Positions 7,726 through 16,532 are shown, numbered from the stretch's first letter. The stretch is 64,000 nucleotides of DNA from an uncultured Oscillospiraceae bacterium (GCA_934481355.1 CAKSPH010000003.1:1-64000), one strand, 5' to 3'. The notes: a model not told the origin generated them from the sequence alone. Translations and numbers: made by a program.

Positions 7726-8940
7726 ATGAGCAGGGACGATGAAGAGAATTACACCATACGGCCGCTTACCATTCAGGATATAGACCAGTACAACGCGCTG
7801 CTGAGATACGCATTTCAGGTGACTGAGCAGGAGCTCTCCGAGACCGGCTGGAAGGACGACGAGATAAAACGCTCCAAGTTCCCGGTAATACAGAGGGCGG
7901 ACGTGCTCGGCTGCTTTGACGGAAAGGATCTGATATCGCAGTTCGCCGTATATCCGCTGGATATGAACATCTACGGGGTGAAATACCCGGTGGGCTTCGT
8001 TACCAGCGTCTGCACCTATCCTGAGCACACGGGCCACGGCATAATGAAGCGCCTGATGGTACAGAGCCTCACCCGCATGAGAGAGAACCACCGCCCGTTC
8101 GCGCTTCTCTACCCGTATTCGATCCCGCTGTACCGGCGGCTGGGCTGGGAGATAATCTCCAACAAGATGACCTACATAGTAAAGGATACGCAGATACCGC
8201 GAAAAATTCAGGAGCCGGGCTACGTACGCCGGGTAGAGTGGGATGACGAGCAGTTCAGGCAGCTCCACACAAAGTTCGCTGAAAAGACCCACGGCTGCCT
8301 TTTCCGCAACAATCTGGCGTGGGAGGAATACTGGCGCTGGGACGAGGACGACACCAGGGTCGCAGTATACTATTCCAGCGATGATGTTCCCTACGGATAT
8401 ATGGTGTATCTCATCAACAACGATGTAATGCACATCAAGGAGATGATATACCTCAACCATGAGGCCCAGCGCGGTCTGTGGGAGTTCATTCACGCGCATG
8501 ATTCCATGATAGACGAGGTGCGCGGGAACAATTATTACAGCGAGTCGATAGCCTTTGAACTGGACGACAGCGATATCAAGGAGACTATCCGCCCGTATGC
8601 AATGGGAAGAATAATCGACGTGGAGCAGTTCTTTGAGAGCTATGTATGCGACCCGGACGAACCCCCTGCGGTATTCCGGTTTGACGTGACAGACGAGCTG
8701 CTGCCATGGAACAACGGCAGCTTCACGGTACGTTTTGAGCGCGGCAGGTGCCGCATCACCGACGAAGAGCCGGATTATACGGCAGGGCTTACGAATGCAA
8801 CTCTGACAACGCTTCTTCTCGGCTACAAGACGGCTGAAAAGCTGTATGTCATGGACAGGATAAAGGCGGAGCATTCCGCGGTGGAGATACTGGACGATAT
8901 ACTTCTCCACCAGATACCGTATGTTTCGGATTACATCTGA
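7726..8940 (+). CDS. Eis-like GNAT family N-acetyltransferase
   Basis: A 404-residue protein with an N-terminal GNAT domain (about residues 8-150; the acetyl-CoA-binding part includes GFVTSVCTYPEHTGHGIMKRL), a second acetyltransferase-like domain, and a C-terminal sterol-carrier-like domain ending near residue 400. That order and length fit the Eis family, which acetylates amines such as aminoglycosides or protein lysines. The true acceptor is unknown. The start has an AAGGGG ribosome site. It is followed 10 bp later by a lipoprotein gene, which probably shares its transcript. Confidence 0.85.
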   Translation: MSRDDEENYTIRPLTIQDIDQYNALLRYAFQVTEQELSETGWKDDEIKRSKFPVIQRADVLGCFDGKDLISQFAVYPLDMNIYGVKYPVGFVTSVCTYPEHTGHGIMKRLMVQSLTRMRENHRPFALLYPYSIPLYRRLGWEIISNKMTYIVKDTQIPRKIQEPGYVRRVEWDDEQFRQLHTKFAEKTHGCLFRNNLAWEEYWRWDEDDTRVAVYYSSDDVPYGYMVYLINNDVMHIKEMIYLNHEAQRGLWEFIHAHDSMIDEVRGNNYYSESIAFELDDSDIKETIRPYAMGRIIDVEQFFESYVCDPDEPPAVFRFDVTDELLPWNNGSFTVRFERGRCRITDEEPDYTAGLTNATLTTLLLGYKTAEKLYVMDRIKAEHSAVEILDDILLHQIPYVSDYI

Positions 8941-8950
8941 CGGAGGACAT

Positions 8951-9919
8951 ATGAAAAAATTCAGAAAACTTTCCGCAGCGGCGCTTGCTGTCGTGTTTAC
9001 CGCGCTCCCCGGCTGCTCGGTGCTGCTTGACGACGATACGTGGACATACGAGGAGCAGAGCAGCTACACGCAGGAGACCTCCAGCCAGGTCACTTATGAG
9101 AGCGCCGCAGGGTACGGCGCATGGAGACCGCAGGGCAGCGCCAAAACCCTTGAGGGAGAATCCGTTATAGTTACTATCCTGCTTGAAACCCCGGACGCGG
9201 ATTTCACGGACGATGAGATAACCTACGCCAACCAGTCGATAGACCGCTCCTGCCGCTATCTTGAAGAGCAGGGGAAGAAATACGGCAAAAGCGTCAGGCT
9301 GTACAACTACGATTCCGAGAACAGCGACCTGCTTTTCCGGATAAGCTGCGACAAACCCGCAACTGACGCTGCGAATTTCAGGGCGGATACCTACACCGGA
9401 TTCAAGGATACTGTGGATTCCCTCATAGCGGACGAGATACCGTTTGACGATATCTATGAGAAATACGGCACGGACAGTATTGGATTTATGGTAATGCTGG
9501 ACGCCGGCGCCTCTGCGTACAGTCAGGTATATTACCCGGACGGCGACTATTACGGATACAACGAGTGGGTGTCTATGTTTGTGCACGATAAGTACGGCAC
9601 AAGATACGAAAACCTCGCCTGCTATGCGCATGAGATACTCCATCTTTTCGGTGCGATAGACCTGTACGCGGCGAAAGCGGCGGCCGGCTTCAGCGAAGAT
9701 ATGGCAGCAGAGATAGCAAACGACCCGGATTACAGCATGGCGCTGATGTACAACACCTACAATCCGGACGGAAGCTACGATTACGAAAATATCCCGCAGG
9801 AGCTCAGCGATATTACTCTTGCGATGATAGGATTCACGGACGGCGCGGAGGTTTTTGAAAAGTATCCCTCGCTTGCCCGGAATTACACCGCCGCTTTTGA
9901 GAACAAGGCCGCATATTAA
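8951..9919 (+). CDS. lipoprotein with metzincin-like zinc protease motif
   Basis: A 322-residue secreted lipoprotein: signal peptide with lipobox LPGC (Cys near residue 22), an acidic Tyr/Ser-rich linker, then a domain with HEILHLFGAID at residues 227-237. This is HExxHxxGxxD, the zinc-binding and catalytic pattern of metzincin-type proteases in which Asp replaces the third His, as in snapalysin. The domain is otherwise divergent, so protease activity is likely but unproven. The ATG at 8951 has GGAGG 5 bp upstream; an earlier in-frame start overlaps the acetyltransferase stop and lacks a site. Probably cotranscribed with the acetyltransferase. Confidence 0.75.
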   Translation: MKKFRKLSAAALAVVFTALPGCSVLLDDDTWTYEEQSSYTQETSSQVTYESAAGYGAWRPQGSAKTLEGESVIVTILLETPDADFTDDEITYANQSIDRSCRYLEEQGKKYGKSVRLYNYDSENSDLLFRISCDKPATDAANFRADTYTGFKDTVDSLIADEIPFDDIYEKYGTDSIGFMVMLDAGASAYSQVYYPDGDYYGYNEWVSMFVHDKYGTRYENLACYAHEILHLFGAIDLYAAKAAAGFSEDMAAEIANDPDYSMALMYNTYNPDGSYDYENIPQELSDITLAMIGFTDGAEVFEKYPSLARNYTAAFENKAAY

Positions 9920-9923
9920 AGCA

Positions 9924-9958
9924 GCAGACCGCAGGCAAAACCTGCGGTCTGCTTATTT
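9924..9958 (+). terminator. intrinsic terminator of the lipoprotein gene
   Basis: A 12-bp GC-rich stem (GCAGACCGCAGG / CCTGCGGTCTGC) with a 5-nt loop, followed by TTATTTGTT. It may also act on the convergent DUF58 gene. Confidence 0.8.
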
Positions 9959-11122
9959 GTTGATGGATTCGATATCCCCGCGAATAGGCATGAAAAAGAA
10001 TTTCTTTCCCTGCGCCTGAGCCTCCAGTTCTGAGGAACCGCCGAGACTGAGCCACACCAGCACCGTTTCTCCCTGAATGGATTCCGCAGCCGTCTGCGCC
10101 GCAAGGATAGTTTCCTCGGTAAGGCGGCAGGTTATCAGAAGTACAGTCGCGGCTCCCGTGCCGCGGACATTCGCCGCGAGGGTGCTTATGTCAGCCGTGT
10201 CCATTCGCGAGGGTATAACGGACATCAGGTCGTAGAATCTCTCGAAATCCTGCATATCCCGGATAACACCGCCAAATTCAGACATTCCGGAGCCGAAGTC
10301 TACCGTAACGCCCGAGCCTGACTTCACTGATGACAGCGCAAATGCAAGAGCGGCTTCTATCAAGGCGTCCGCCTGCTTCATCACGGCTCCCGCGGTGCTT
10401 TCTTCGAAATTGTAGTCGCAGATTATCGCGGTGCGCTGCTCGGTTGCCTCATCGTACTGCTTTATCATCAGGTCGTCCTGCTTGGCGGTGAGCTTCCAGT
10501 GGACGAGCTGCATTATGTCGCCTGGGAGGTACTCCCGGACGTGCGAGAAATCCTCGCGCTCGCCTTTCAGCAGCGGTACCGGGTTGCTGCTGTTTTCACT
10601 GCGGGCTTCCGCCGATATCTCGCCGATATCCACGCGGCGCGGCAGGAATACAAGCGTTTCTTCACCCGCCATTTTTCGCGATATCCGGATTATCCTGAGC
10701 GGGTCGCAGACTGCGATCCTGCTTATTTCCGCAATATAGGAGCCGCGGTAGCGGTGCATTGCAGCGGCGGATATCCGGCACTTTCCGAGCGGCGGCACAG
10801 CGGCGTATATCCTTTTTGTGGAAAACAGCCCGGTGTCACGGTCGGGAATGCTGCACTGCAATTCTATCGGCGCAAACGGAAGAATGGACCTGCTGCGCAC
10901 ATACAGCCACAGCTCGAAGTCCTCGCATTTCTGGTGGACTTCGCGCTTGTTCACGAAACCAGCGTCAGCAGTGCGGCTGGCGATGAACGCCGCTGTCGCC
11001 GCAAGAACGGGATAGCACAGCGCCGCGATGAGCAGCACGGCTGAAATACGGCTCTGATACGCGATAGAGAACGCCAGCAGCCCGACTGCAAGAAAAATAT
11101 ATATTACTCTGTTTCTGCGCAT
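9953..11122 (-). CDS. DUF58 domain protein, MoxR partner
   Basis: A 389-residue protein with two N-terminal hydrophobic segments (about residues 6-22 and 26-48). A beta-rich middle follows, and then the DUF58 core with the signature REYLPGDIMQLVHWKLTAKQDDLMIKQ (split by function: arginine/glycine-rich loop, then HWK) around residues 195-222. The C-terminal part resembles a von Willebrand A fold. DUF58 proteins nearly always follow a MoxR ATPase and are thought to form an AAA-driven assembly or stress complex at the membrane. The gene begins 15 bp after moxR. The transglutaminase-type third gene often seen in such operons is absent. Confidence 0.88.
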   Translation of the reverse strand: MRRNRVIYIFLAVGLLAFSIAYQSRISAVLLIAALCYPVLAATAAFIASRTADAGFVNKREVHQKCEDFELWLYVRSRSILPFAPIELQCSIPDRDTGLFSTKRIYAAVPPLGKCRISAAAMHRYRGSYIAEISRIAVCDPLRIIRISRKMAGEETLVFLPRRVDIGEISAEARSENSSNPVPLLKGEREDFSHVREYLPGDIMQLVHWKLTAKQDDLMIKQYDEATEQRTAIICDYNFEESTAGAVMKQADALIEAALAFALSSVKSGSGVTVDFGSGMSEFGGVIRDMQDFERFYDLMSVIPSRMDTADISTLAANVRGTGAATVLLITCRLTEETILAAQTAAESIQGETVLVWLSLGGSSELEAQAQGKKFFFMPIRGDIESINK

Positions 11123-11137
11123 TTCTGCCCCCTGTCG

Positions 11138-12094
11138 TCAAAGGCTGCGCTTTACCGGCGGTGTGACTGACGAAACGGCGTCCTGAAGCACCGAAGAAAC
11201 TTCCATTCTGCGGAGTTTCATCTCCTGACGGAGCACTATCCTGTGGCTGAACACAGGGATAAGCAGCCGCACGATATCTTCCGGCACGACATAATCCCGT
11301 CCGCTGAGGTAGGCAAACGCGCGCGCCGCCTGCATTATCGCGAGTGAAGCACGCGGGCTGACGCCCATCTCAACGCCGCCGTGGGTCCTTGTCGCGGCGG
11401 AAAGCTCCGCGACATAGCGGCAGAGGCTCTCTGCAAACTGCACGTTCTTTACGTCCTCAATACAGCTCTGGAGCTGCTCCAGCGTCATTACGGGCTCCAC
11501 GTCGTTCACGGGATTGCTGCCCAGTCTGTCCATGAGTATCCCGGTTTCCTCCTCGACTGAAGGGTAGCCAAGGCTGAGCTTTATCATGAATCGGTCGAGC
11601 TGAGCCTCCGGCAGCGGAAAAGTGCCTATGCAGCCCTGAGAATTCTGCGTGGCGATAACGATGAACGGCTCCGGAAGGCGGTGAACGATTCCGTCAACGG
11701 TGACGCGCTTTTCCTCCATCGCCTCCAGCAGTGCGGACTGGGTTTTAGGCGAGGTGCGGTTTATCTCGTCCGCAAGCAGAATATTCGTCATGACCAGCCC
11801 CGCGCGGTATTCGAACCGGTTTTCCTCACGGTTGAACATCGTGAATCCGGTGATATCCGAAGCCATTACGTCCGGCGTGAACTGCGCCCTGCGGAATTCC
11901 AGACCGGTAGCCTTTCCCAGCGCCATTGCAAGCGTGGTCTTTCCCACGCCGGGTACGTCCTCGATAAGGACATGACCCTGCGCCAGCAGCGCCGTCAGAA
12001 TAAGCTGAACAGCCTCGCTCTTTCCCTTTATGACCTTGGATATCTCACCGGCAAGCCTTGTCATGCGCTGCTGGTTTTCGTTCAGATAAGCCAT
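11138..12094 (-). CDS. MoxR family AAA+ ATPase
   Basis: A 318-residue AAA+ protein of the MoxR class with Walker A GVPGVGKT near residue 48, Walker B LLADEIN, the sensor region ATQNSQGCIGTFPLPEAQLDRF and a C-terminal lid. MoxR ATPases act as chaperones that insert cofactors or assemble complexes together with DUF58/VWA partners; here the partner lies directly downstream. The open frame starts at a TTG (12127), but ATG 12094 has AAGGAG at the right distance. A promoter about 105 bp upstream and an intervening hairpin (AAGCGCC/GGCGCTT, 12136-12153) could give attenuation. Confidence 0.92.
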   Translation of the reverse strand: MAYLNENQQRMTRLAGEISKVIKGKSEAVQLILTALLAQGHVLIEDVPGVGKTTLAMALGKATGLEFRRAQFTPDVMASDITGFTMFNREENRFEYRAGLVMTNILLADEINRTSPKTQSALLEAMEEKRVTVDGIVHRLPEPFIVIATQNSQGCIGTFPLPEAQLDRFMIKLSLGYPSVEEETGILMDRLGSNPVNDVEPVMTLEQLQSCIEDVKNVQFAESLCRYVAELSAATRTHGGVEMGVSPRASLAIMQAARAFAYLSGRDYVVPEDIVRLLIPVFSHRIVLRQEMKLRRMEVSSVLQDAVSSVTPPVKRSL

Positions 12095-12198
12095 TATTTG
12101 CTCCTTAGATTTTATATATTTAACCAATTCCCCCGAAAGCGCCGTCAGGCGCTTGTTATGATGTTTTAGATCCTGATTAATATAAATACTCTTTGTTT

Positions 12199-12227
12199 AT
12201 TATAGCACAATCCGTGAGCTAAATCAA
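12199..12227 (-). promoter_or_regulatory. promoter of the moxR operon
   Basis: Minus strand TTGATT (12222-12227), 17-bp spacer, TATAAT (12199-12204). Confidence 0.75.
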
Positions 12228-12269
12228 CCACTTTAACACAAATACTCCGCAAAAACTAAAACGCGGGTT

Positions 12270-13790
12270 TTAAATAATCCCGCGTTTCAGCCTTGCCATC
12301 GGCGTGGTGTAGAAGTAATTTCCGCTGAACATTCCGGCAGGCGGAGCCTCGTTCAGTATCTCGCCATTGAACAGCATACCGCACATATCGGCGCAGCCTG
12401 CGGCAAGTTCCGTGTCGTGGGTTACAAGCAGCACGCACAGCCCGGCTTTCGCCAGCCCCCGCAGCATTTCTGAAAAGCGCTGCTTTGCGGCGGCGTCCAT
12501 GCCCTTGGTAGGCTCGTCCAGCAGGAGCACGTCAGGCTTCTGCGAGAGCAGCTTTGCGAGCGCCAGCCTTTGCCGCTCACCGCCGGAGAGATCCAGCGGA
12601 TTCTTCTCAGAGTGCCCTTCCAGCCTGAATTTTTCGAGATATTCCGCCGGGGCTTCCTCACGCACGGAATCATGCGTAAACAGCATACAGGGCTCCTGCG
12701 GGAGATATGCGAGCGAAGCGCCCTTTTTGGCGCGGAACTTTCCCGCAGAGGGCTTCAGCATTCCGTACAGCACTTTCAGCAGAGTGGATTTTCCGGAGCC
12801 GTTGCCGCCGATAAGCGCGTACACTTCTCCGGAGTACAGCTTCATGGAAATTCCGCGCAACACGTCCGGTGAAGTCCTGCCCCAGCCGGCGTAAAGCTCC
12901 CTTACAGTGATCACAGGCTCGCCGTAGGGCGCATACTGCTTTGTTTCTTCCGCAGGAATGGAGCGCAGGTATTCCAGGCAGAGCGCGGAGTTCCTGCCCT
13001 CTCGCACGGATACCGGAGAATCTCCGGAGCCGCCCGCCGCGCGGAATACGCGCTGAGCCGCCGTCAGGGCGCGCTCCATCGGGTGTCCCGCCGGAAGTTT
13101 TTCCGCAAGCAGGGCGGGGGAGCAGTCCGCAAGGACTTTTCCGCCGTCCAGGACTATCACCCGGTCGGATATGGGGAGAAGCTCCTCAAGCCGGTGCTCG
13201 GCTGTGATCACGGTAACTCCGAAGTCGCGGTTGAGCCGCCGCACCGCGTCGATGAATCCCTGCGCGGCTATCGGGTCAAGCTGCGAGGTAGGCTCGTCCA
13301 GCAGAAGCACATCCGGGTGGAGCGCCGCCGCAGAAGCAAGGCACAGGAGCTGCTTCTGACCGCCGGAAAGCGTATCCGTTTCGCGCTCAAAAAGTTCCGA
13401 CAGCCCGAAGTATCCCGCCATTTCCCCGACGCGCCGGCGTATCTCCGCCTGCGGGAGCCCCACGCTTTCGCAGGAAAACGCGAGTTCGTGCCATACCTTG
13501 TCGGTGACGGTCTGCGCGTCCGGTGACTGCATGACGAAGCCGATTTTCTGCGCCGAATCCCGGTCCGGTTCGGCGGAGATGGCTTTTCCGCTGAAAAGTA
13601 CGCTTCCCGAGAGCTCCCCGCGCGGGAAAAGCCCGGGCTTCATCAGCCGCAGGAGCGTGCTTTTTCCGCAGCCGGAAAGCCCGCACAGCGTGACGAATTC
13701 CCCCGGATTCACGGAAAAACTGACGTCCTGAAGCGCGGAGGCACCGTCCGGATAGGTGAATGAAAGTCCCTGAATGGTTATCTGTTCCAT
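12270..13790 (-). CDS. ECF-type ABC transporter, fused double ATPase
   Basis: A 506-residue protein with two complete ABC ATPase domains. Domain 1 (about 1-235) has Walker A GLSGCGKST, signature LSGGQKQ and Walker B LLLDEPTSQLD. Domain 2 (about 290-500) has GGNGSGKST, LSGGERQR and LLLDEPTKGMD. Such fused ATPases power energy-coupling-factor vitamin and metal importers together with an EcfT protein, whose gene lies 10 bp upstream. Start ATG with a GGAGA site. No S component, which sets the substrate, is encoded next to them. Substrate therefore unknown; thiamine precursors, cobalt or other vitamins are possible. Confidence 0.88.
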   Translation of the reverse strand: MEQITIQGLSFTYPDGASALQDVSFSVNPGEFVTLCGLSGCGKSTLLRLMKPGLFPRGELSGSVLFSGKAISAEPDRDSAQKIGFVMQSPDAQTVTDKVWHELAFSCESVGLPQAEIRRRVGEMAGYFGLSELFERETDTLSGGQKQLLCLASAAALHPDVLLLDEPTSQLDPIAAQGFIDAVRRLNRDFGVTVITAEHRLEELLPISDRVIVLDGGKVLADCSPALLAEKLPAGHPMERALTAAQRVFRAAGGSGDSPVSVREGRNSALCLEYLRSIPAEETKQYAPYGEPVITVRELYAGWGRTSPDVLRGISMKLYSGEVYALIGGNGSGKSTLLKVLYGMLKPSAGKFRAKKGASLAYLPQEPCMLFTHDSVREEAPAEYLEKFRLEGHSEKNPLDLSGGERQRLALAKLLSQKPDVLLLDEPTKGMDAAAKQRFSEMLRGLAKAGLCVLLVTHDTELAAGCADMCGMLFNGEILNEAPPAGMFSGNYFYTTPMARLKRGII

Positions 13791-13800
13791 GATATCTCCG

Positions 13801-14625
13801 TTATCTGAAAATGCGTATCCTGCTGCGTATGATCACGGCTGACGGAAGCAGGCAGAATGCCAGAAATAGTGCGTACAGCGCGATGTCGGCGGTTTCCGCC
13901 GGTATTCCGGATATCTCAGGGTAGAACCTGAATCCGCCCGCGCCGGAAAGAGCAAGCGCGGCGGCGCCTCCTGCGGTAAGCAGCACGGAGCCCAGCGCAA
14001 TGGCGGTTCCTGCGGTGAACCTGTACAGCGAGAAGCTGGTGCGCCTTGCGGTGCCGTAGCCGCGCGCCCTCATCGAAAGCGAGGAATCCATCGCCTGCTC
14101 CGCAGAATAGCCTACTGAAGCCGAGAATGCGCGGAGGTATTCCCGCACCGATCCCGCCGACTGCACCGCGGCAAATTCCCTAGTGCGGCGGACAAACAGC
14201 GGCACGAAGCGGATAGCGCAGGAGAGCACAAGTCCCGCCGCCGGGAAAATGCGCCCGAAAAGCCATATATATTTGTCGCTGGTGACATACCGGACGGCGC
14301 AGGTTCCCCACAGGCAGACCGCCGCAAGCATAAGCCCGATGTGTCCGCCATAGGCGAGTGCTTCCAGCGTGAAAGCGGAGTCCCCGACGAAGAAAAGCAC
14401 GGTGTTCCCGTTGTGCACGAAAACGAAGTTCGCAAGAGCCGCAAGAACTGCGAAAACCGCGCTCCAGCCCAGACCGCGCAGCCTGTCCGAAATGGCGGCG
14501 AGGAGCACCGCTCCGGTAAACGAGATGAGCACGGTGACAGGATTCCCGGAAACGGCGGTGAATATCAGCACAGACAGCAGATAGACAAAGCAGACCGCCG
14601 GGTGCATTCTTTCCAGCGTCCTCAA
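13801..14625 (-). CDS. ecfT: ECF transporter transmembrane component EcfT
   Basis: A 274-residue membrane protein with about five or six helices. Between them lies the cytoplasmic coupling region with SLSMRARGYG (about residues 178-187), the Ala-Arg-Gly type motif by which EcfT contacts the ATPases. The start is a TTG that overlaps the phosphatase stop (TTGA), with GAGGG upstream; an in-frame ATG six codons later is an alternative. It is translated between the phosphatase and the fused ATPase, so the three form an operon. It would serve with S components encoded elsewhere. Confidence 0.85.
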   Translation of the reverse strand: MRTLERMHPAVCFVYLLSVLIFTAVSGNPVTVLISFTGAVLLAAISDRLRGLGWSAVFAVLAALANFVFVHNGNTVLFFVGDSAFTLEALAYGGHIGLMLAAVCLWGTCAVRYVTSDKYIWLFGRIFPAAGLVLSCAIRFVPLFVRRTREFAAVQSAGSVREYLRAFSASVGYSAEQAMDSSLSMRARGYGTARRTSFSLYRFTAGTAIALGSVLLTAGGAAALALSGAGGFRFYPEISGIPAETADIALYALFLAFCLLPSAVIIRSRIRIFR

Positions 14626-15083
14626 ATTAATCCCTCATCGCTGAGCCAGCGGATTAGCCCCCCGCAGCCCTCGCAGACATCGCGGTATGTGGTCTCAAAT
14701 TCGCCGGTGTACCATGGGTCGGCGATGTCGCGGGCGCTGCCGGAAAACTCAAGCAGGCGGTGGATTTTCCGGGCGTATTTCTCCCCGGTTATCCGGGTCA
14801 TGTTTCGGATATTTGCGCCGTCCATGCCGATAAGCAGGTCGTATTCCTCCGCGTCGGAGCGGGTCATCTGCCGGGCGCGCTTTTTCGAGTAGTCTATGCC
14901 CAGCCGGCGCAGCACAGCGGCGGTGCCGTAATGCACGGGGTTTCCTATCTCTTCTGTGGAGGTTGCGGCGGATTCAGCGAAAACTCCGGTAATGCCGCGC
15001 TTTTTCAGCATATCAAGGAATATGAATTCCGCCATCGGCGAGCGGCATATATTGCCGTGGCAGACGAATAGTATCTTGTACAT
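14622..15083 (-). CDS. low-molecular-weight protein tyrosine phosphatase
   Basis: A 153-residue protein with the P-loop CHGNICRS at residues 8-15 (nucleophile Cys8, Arg14) and the downstream general-acid motif DPW near residue 120. Both are diagnostic of the family, which dephosphorylates tyrosine or arginine residues in proteins. The longer frame to 15131 lacks a ribosome site, whereas ATG 15083 has AAAGGAA. It heads an operon with the ECF transporter genes. A TATAAT at 15263-15268 (minus) with a poor -35 may be its promoter. The partner kinase is not in the window. Confidence 0.92.
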   Translation of the reverse strand: MYKILFVCHGNICRSPMAEFIFLDMLKKRGITGVFAESAATSTEEIGNPVHYGTAAVLRRLGIDYSKKRARQMTRSDAEEYDLLIGMDGANIRNMTRITGEKYARKIHRLLEFSGSARDIADPWYTGEFETTYRDVCEGCGGLIRWLSDEGLI

Positions 15084-15296
15084 CGGGTAAATTCCTTTCA
15101 GAAGGCTTGGTATTGCGTTATTTTGCCGCATTTTGCGTACAGGCAGATTTTACGGATTTGCGGTTGATTTCACAGAAACCCGGCAAATCGCGGACGCGTG
15201 TAGTAGTCAGACGGAAGTAAAAAATCCGAAGTTTTACTACCGAGGATAATGCAGATAATTTTATTATAGCACAGAATTTCAGATTTGCATAGTACC

Positions 15297-15326
15297 AAAA
15301 AGAAAACGCCCTGCAAATCGCAGGGC
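15297..15326 (-). terminator. intrinsic terminator (minus strand)
   Basis: GCCCTGC and GCAGGGC form a 7-bp stem (15308-15326), followed on the minus strand by GTTTTCTTTTT. It lies downstream of the pilin-like gene and the palindromic element. The gap 15084-15580 otherwise holds the element and a weak promoter. Confidence 0.7.
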
Positions 15327-15339
15327 AGAATCTGAACAT

Positions 15340-15511
15340 TATATGGTAACCTCTAAAAACCTCCTTCACGGCAGATTTCTATGACTTATATCATCTGCTT
15401 CGTTGTCAAACCTTGAAATACATACAGTATTACTGCGGTTTGACGCCTAGCATCTGATATAAGTCATGTACGAAATCTGCTCGTGTCCCGGTTTTTAGAG
15501 GTTACCATATA
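15340..15511. mobile_element. 172-bp palindromic element with perfect 22-bp ends
   Basis: The ends, TATATGGTAACCTCTAAAAA plus CC and the exact complement, form a perfect 22-bp inverted repeat. The interior is also nearly self-complementary: GCAGATTTC and GACTTATATCA near the left return as TGATATAAGTC and GAAATCTGC on the right, and TCAAACC pairs with GGTTTGA. The whole could form one long hairpin in DNA or RNA. It has no coding capacity. Solitary copies of the end motif occur at 1867, 7419, 16516 and 53872. It may be a MITE or a structured intergenic element. Confidence 0.7.
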
Positions 15512-15580
15512 CTATTTGCGAAAGTTGGTCTAAGGCAAGGCAGTCGTAAAACTCAATAAATGGTTATACGTTGTCCTGAA

Positions 15581-16360
15581 TCAATAAGTTGCGTATGATC
15601 CGGTTTCTTCGATGTTTATGGTGCCGTTCATAATGATAATGACCTTGTCAAAATCCCTTGCAGCGTATTCTACCATGAGCACCTTTCCATTATCATCATA
15701 GCGTATAACGAAAGTGCAGTCATTTTTGGATTTTTCAAAATACTTTTGCGGGGAAAGAAGCTCTTTATCATATCCGTATGGCGTTTTGTCCCTGAATGTA
15801 AATGCGTAGTTGCAGCTGTCGATCTTTTTATTCAGACCTTTTCCCAACCCGTTGTAATTTGCATCGTCGTAGGAATCAAGATATTTCAGGGTTTCCTTTG
15901 CAATGAACGCGTCAATGAATTCTGGATTTTTCGTGTTTTCTAATGTGCTTTCGCTGTATGTTTTAAAATTTGCGTTGTTTTGCTGTGCTGCATAGAAAAA
16001 AGAAACAGTGAGATTGCCACATGATACCTTTTTTGTTCTGTCGTAGACTATGTTTCCGCTGCTGTCGTGCTGAATGTTTCCATCTTTATCGGTCTTGGGG
16101 AGATAGTATCCTGTAGCCTTTTTCTCCCTGTACAGCTTAAAATCTGAGCCATATTCCGCATAGGCTTCTGAGATGGCAGTCTGTGCAGCTGTATAGACCT
16201 GACGCGCTTCGGAGATGCGGCGCTTTTCCTTTGCCTTTTCTATATATCCTACCAGGCTGGGAATAAGCACTGCTGCCAGTATAGCTATTATCACCAGAAC
16301 AATTATTACTTCAACGAGCGTAAAGCCCTTTTTGCTATACCGCTTTTTTTTGCGTGCCAT
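15581..16360 (-). CDS. type IV pilin-like protein with class III signal
   Basis: A 259-residue protein with a short basic leader and the prepilin cleavage motif KKG-FTLVEV (cleavage after Gly12, Glu at +5). A continuous hydrophobic helix follows (residues 13-40) and then a soluble domain rich in Tyr, Lys and Asp. Such proteins are processed by a prepilin peptidase and assembled into pili or pseudopili. No peptidase, ATPase or platform gene is nearby, so it is an orphan. In Ruminococcus albus a pilin-like protein is known to promote adhesion to cellulose; a similar role is only inferred. Start ATG with AAAGGAG; own promoter. Confidence 0.88.
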   Translation of the reverse strand: MARKKKRYSKKGFTLVEVIIVLVIIAILAAVLIPSLVGYIEKAKEKRRISEARQVYTAAQTAISEAYAEYGSDFKLYREKKATGYYLPKTDKDGNIQHDSSGNIVYDRTKKVSCGNLTVSFFYAAQQNNANFKTYSESTLENTKNPEFIDAFIAKETLKYLDSYDDANYNGLGKGLNKKIDSCNYAFTFRDKTPYGYDKELLSPQKYFEKSKNDCTFVIRYDDNGKVLMVEYAARDFDKVIIIMNGTINIEETGSYATY

Positions 16361-16407
16361 TTTTTTCTCCTTTGTTCTACTGGTCGTTGCTAAAATGTTT
16401 CCTGTTT

Positions 16408-16436
16408 ATTTTACACTGATTGCGGCAATATGTCAA
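16408..16436 (-). promoter_or_regulatory. promoter of the pilin-like gene
   Basis: Minus strand TTGACA (16431-16436), 17-bp spacer, TAAAAT (16408-16413). Confidence 0.8.
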
Positions 16437-16515
16437 GTATAATTATAACAGCACCATTTTAAGGAAAATGAGGGAACGCCTGATGAGATGGCATATGGCG
16501 CTTTTACTGCCATAA

Positions 16516-16532
16516 GGTCACCTTTAAAAACC
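16516..16532 (+). repeat. solitary GGTCACCTTTAAAAACC end motif
   Basis: Matches the left end of the palindromic element at 15.3 kb in 15 of 17 positions. It lies in the 175-bp gap between the pilin promoter and the esterase stop; nothing else is evident there. Confidence 0.4.

Noticed and set aside
7603..8910. 435-codon minus-strand frame opposite the Eis-like gene
   Set aside because: The plus-strand gene has domain motifs, promoter and ribosome site; the antisense frame has none.
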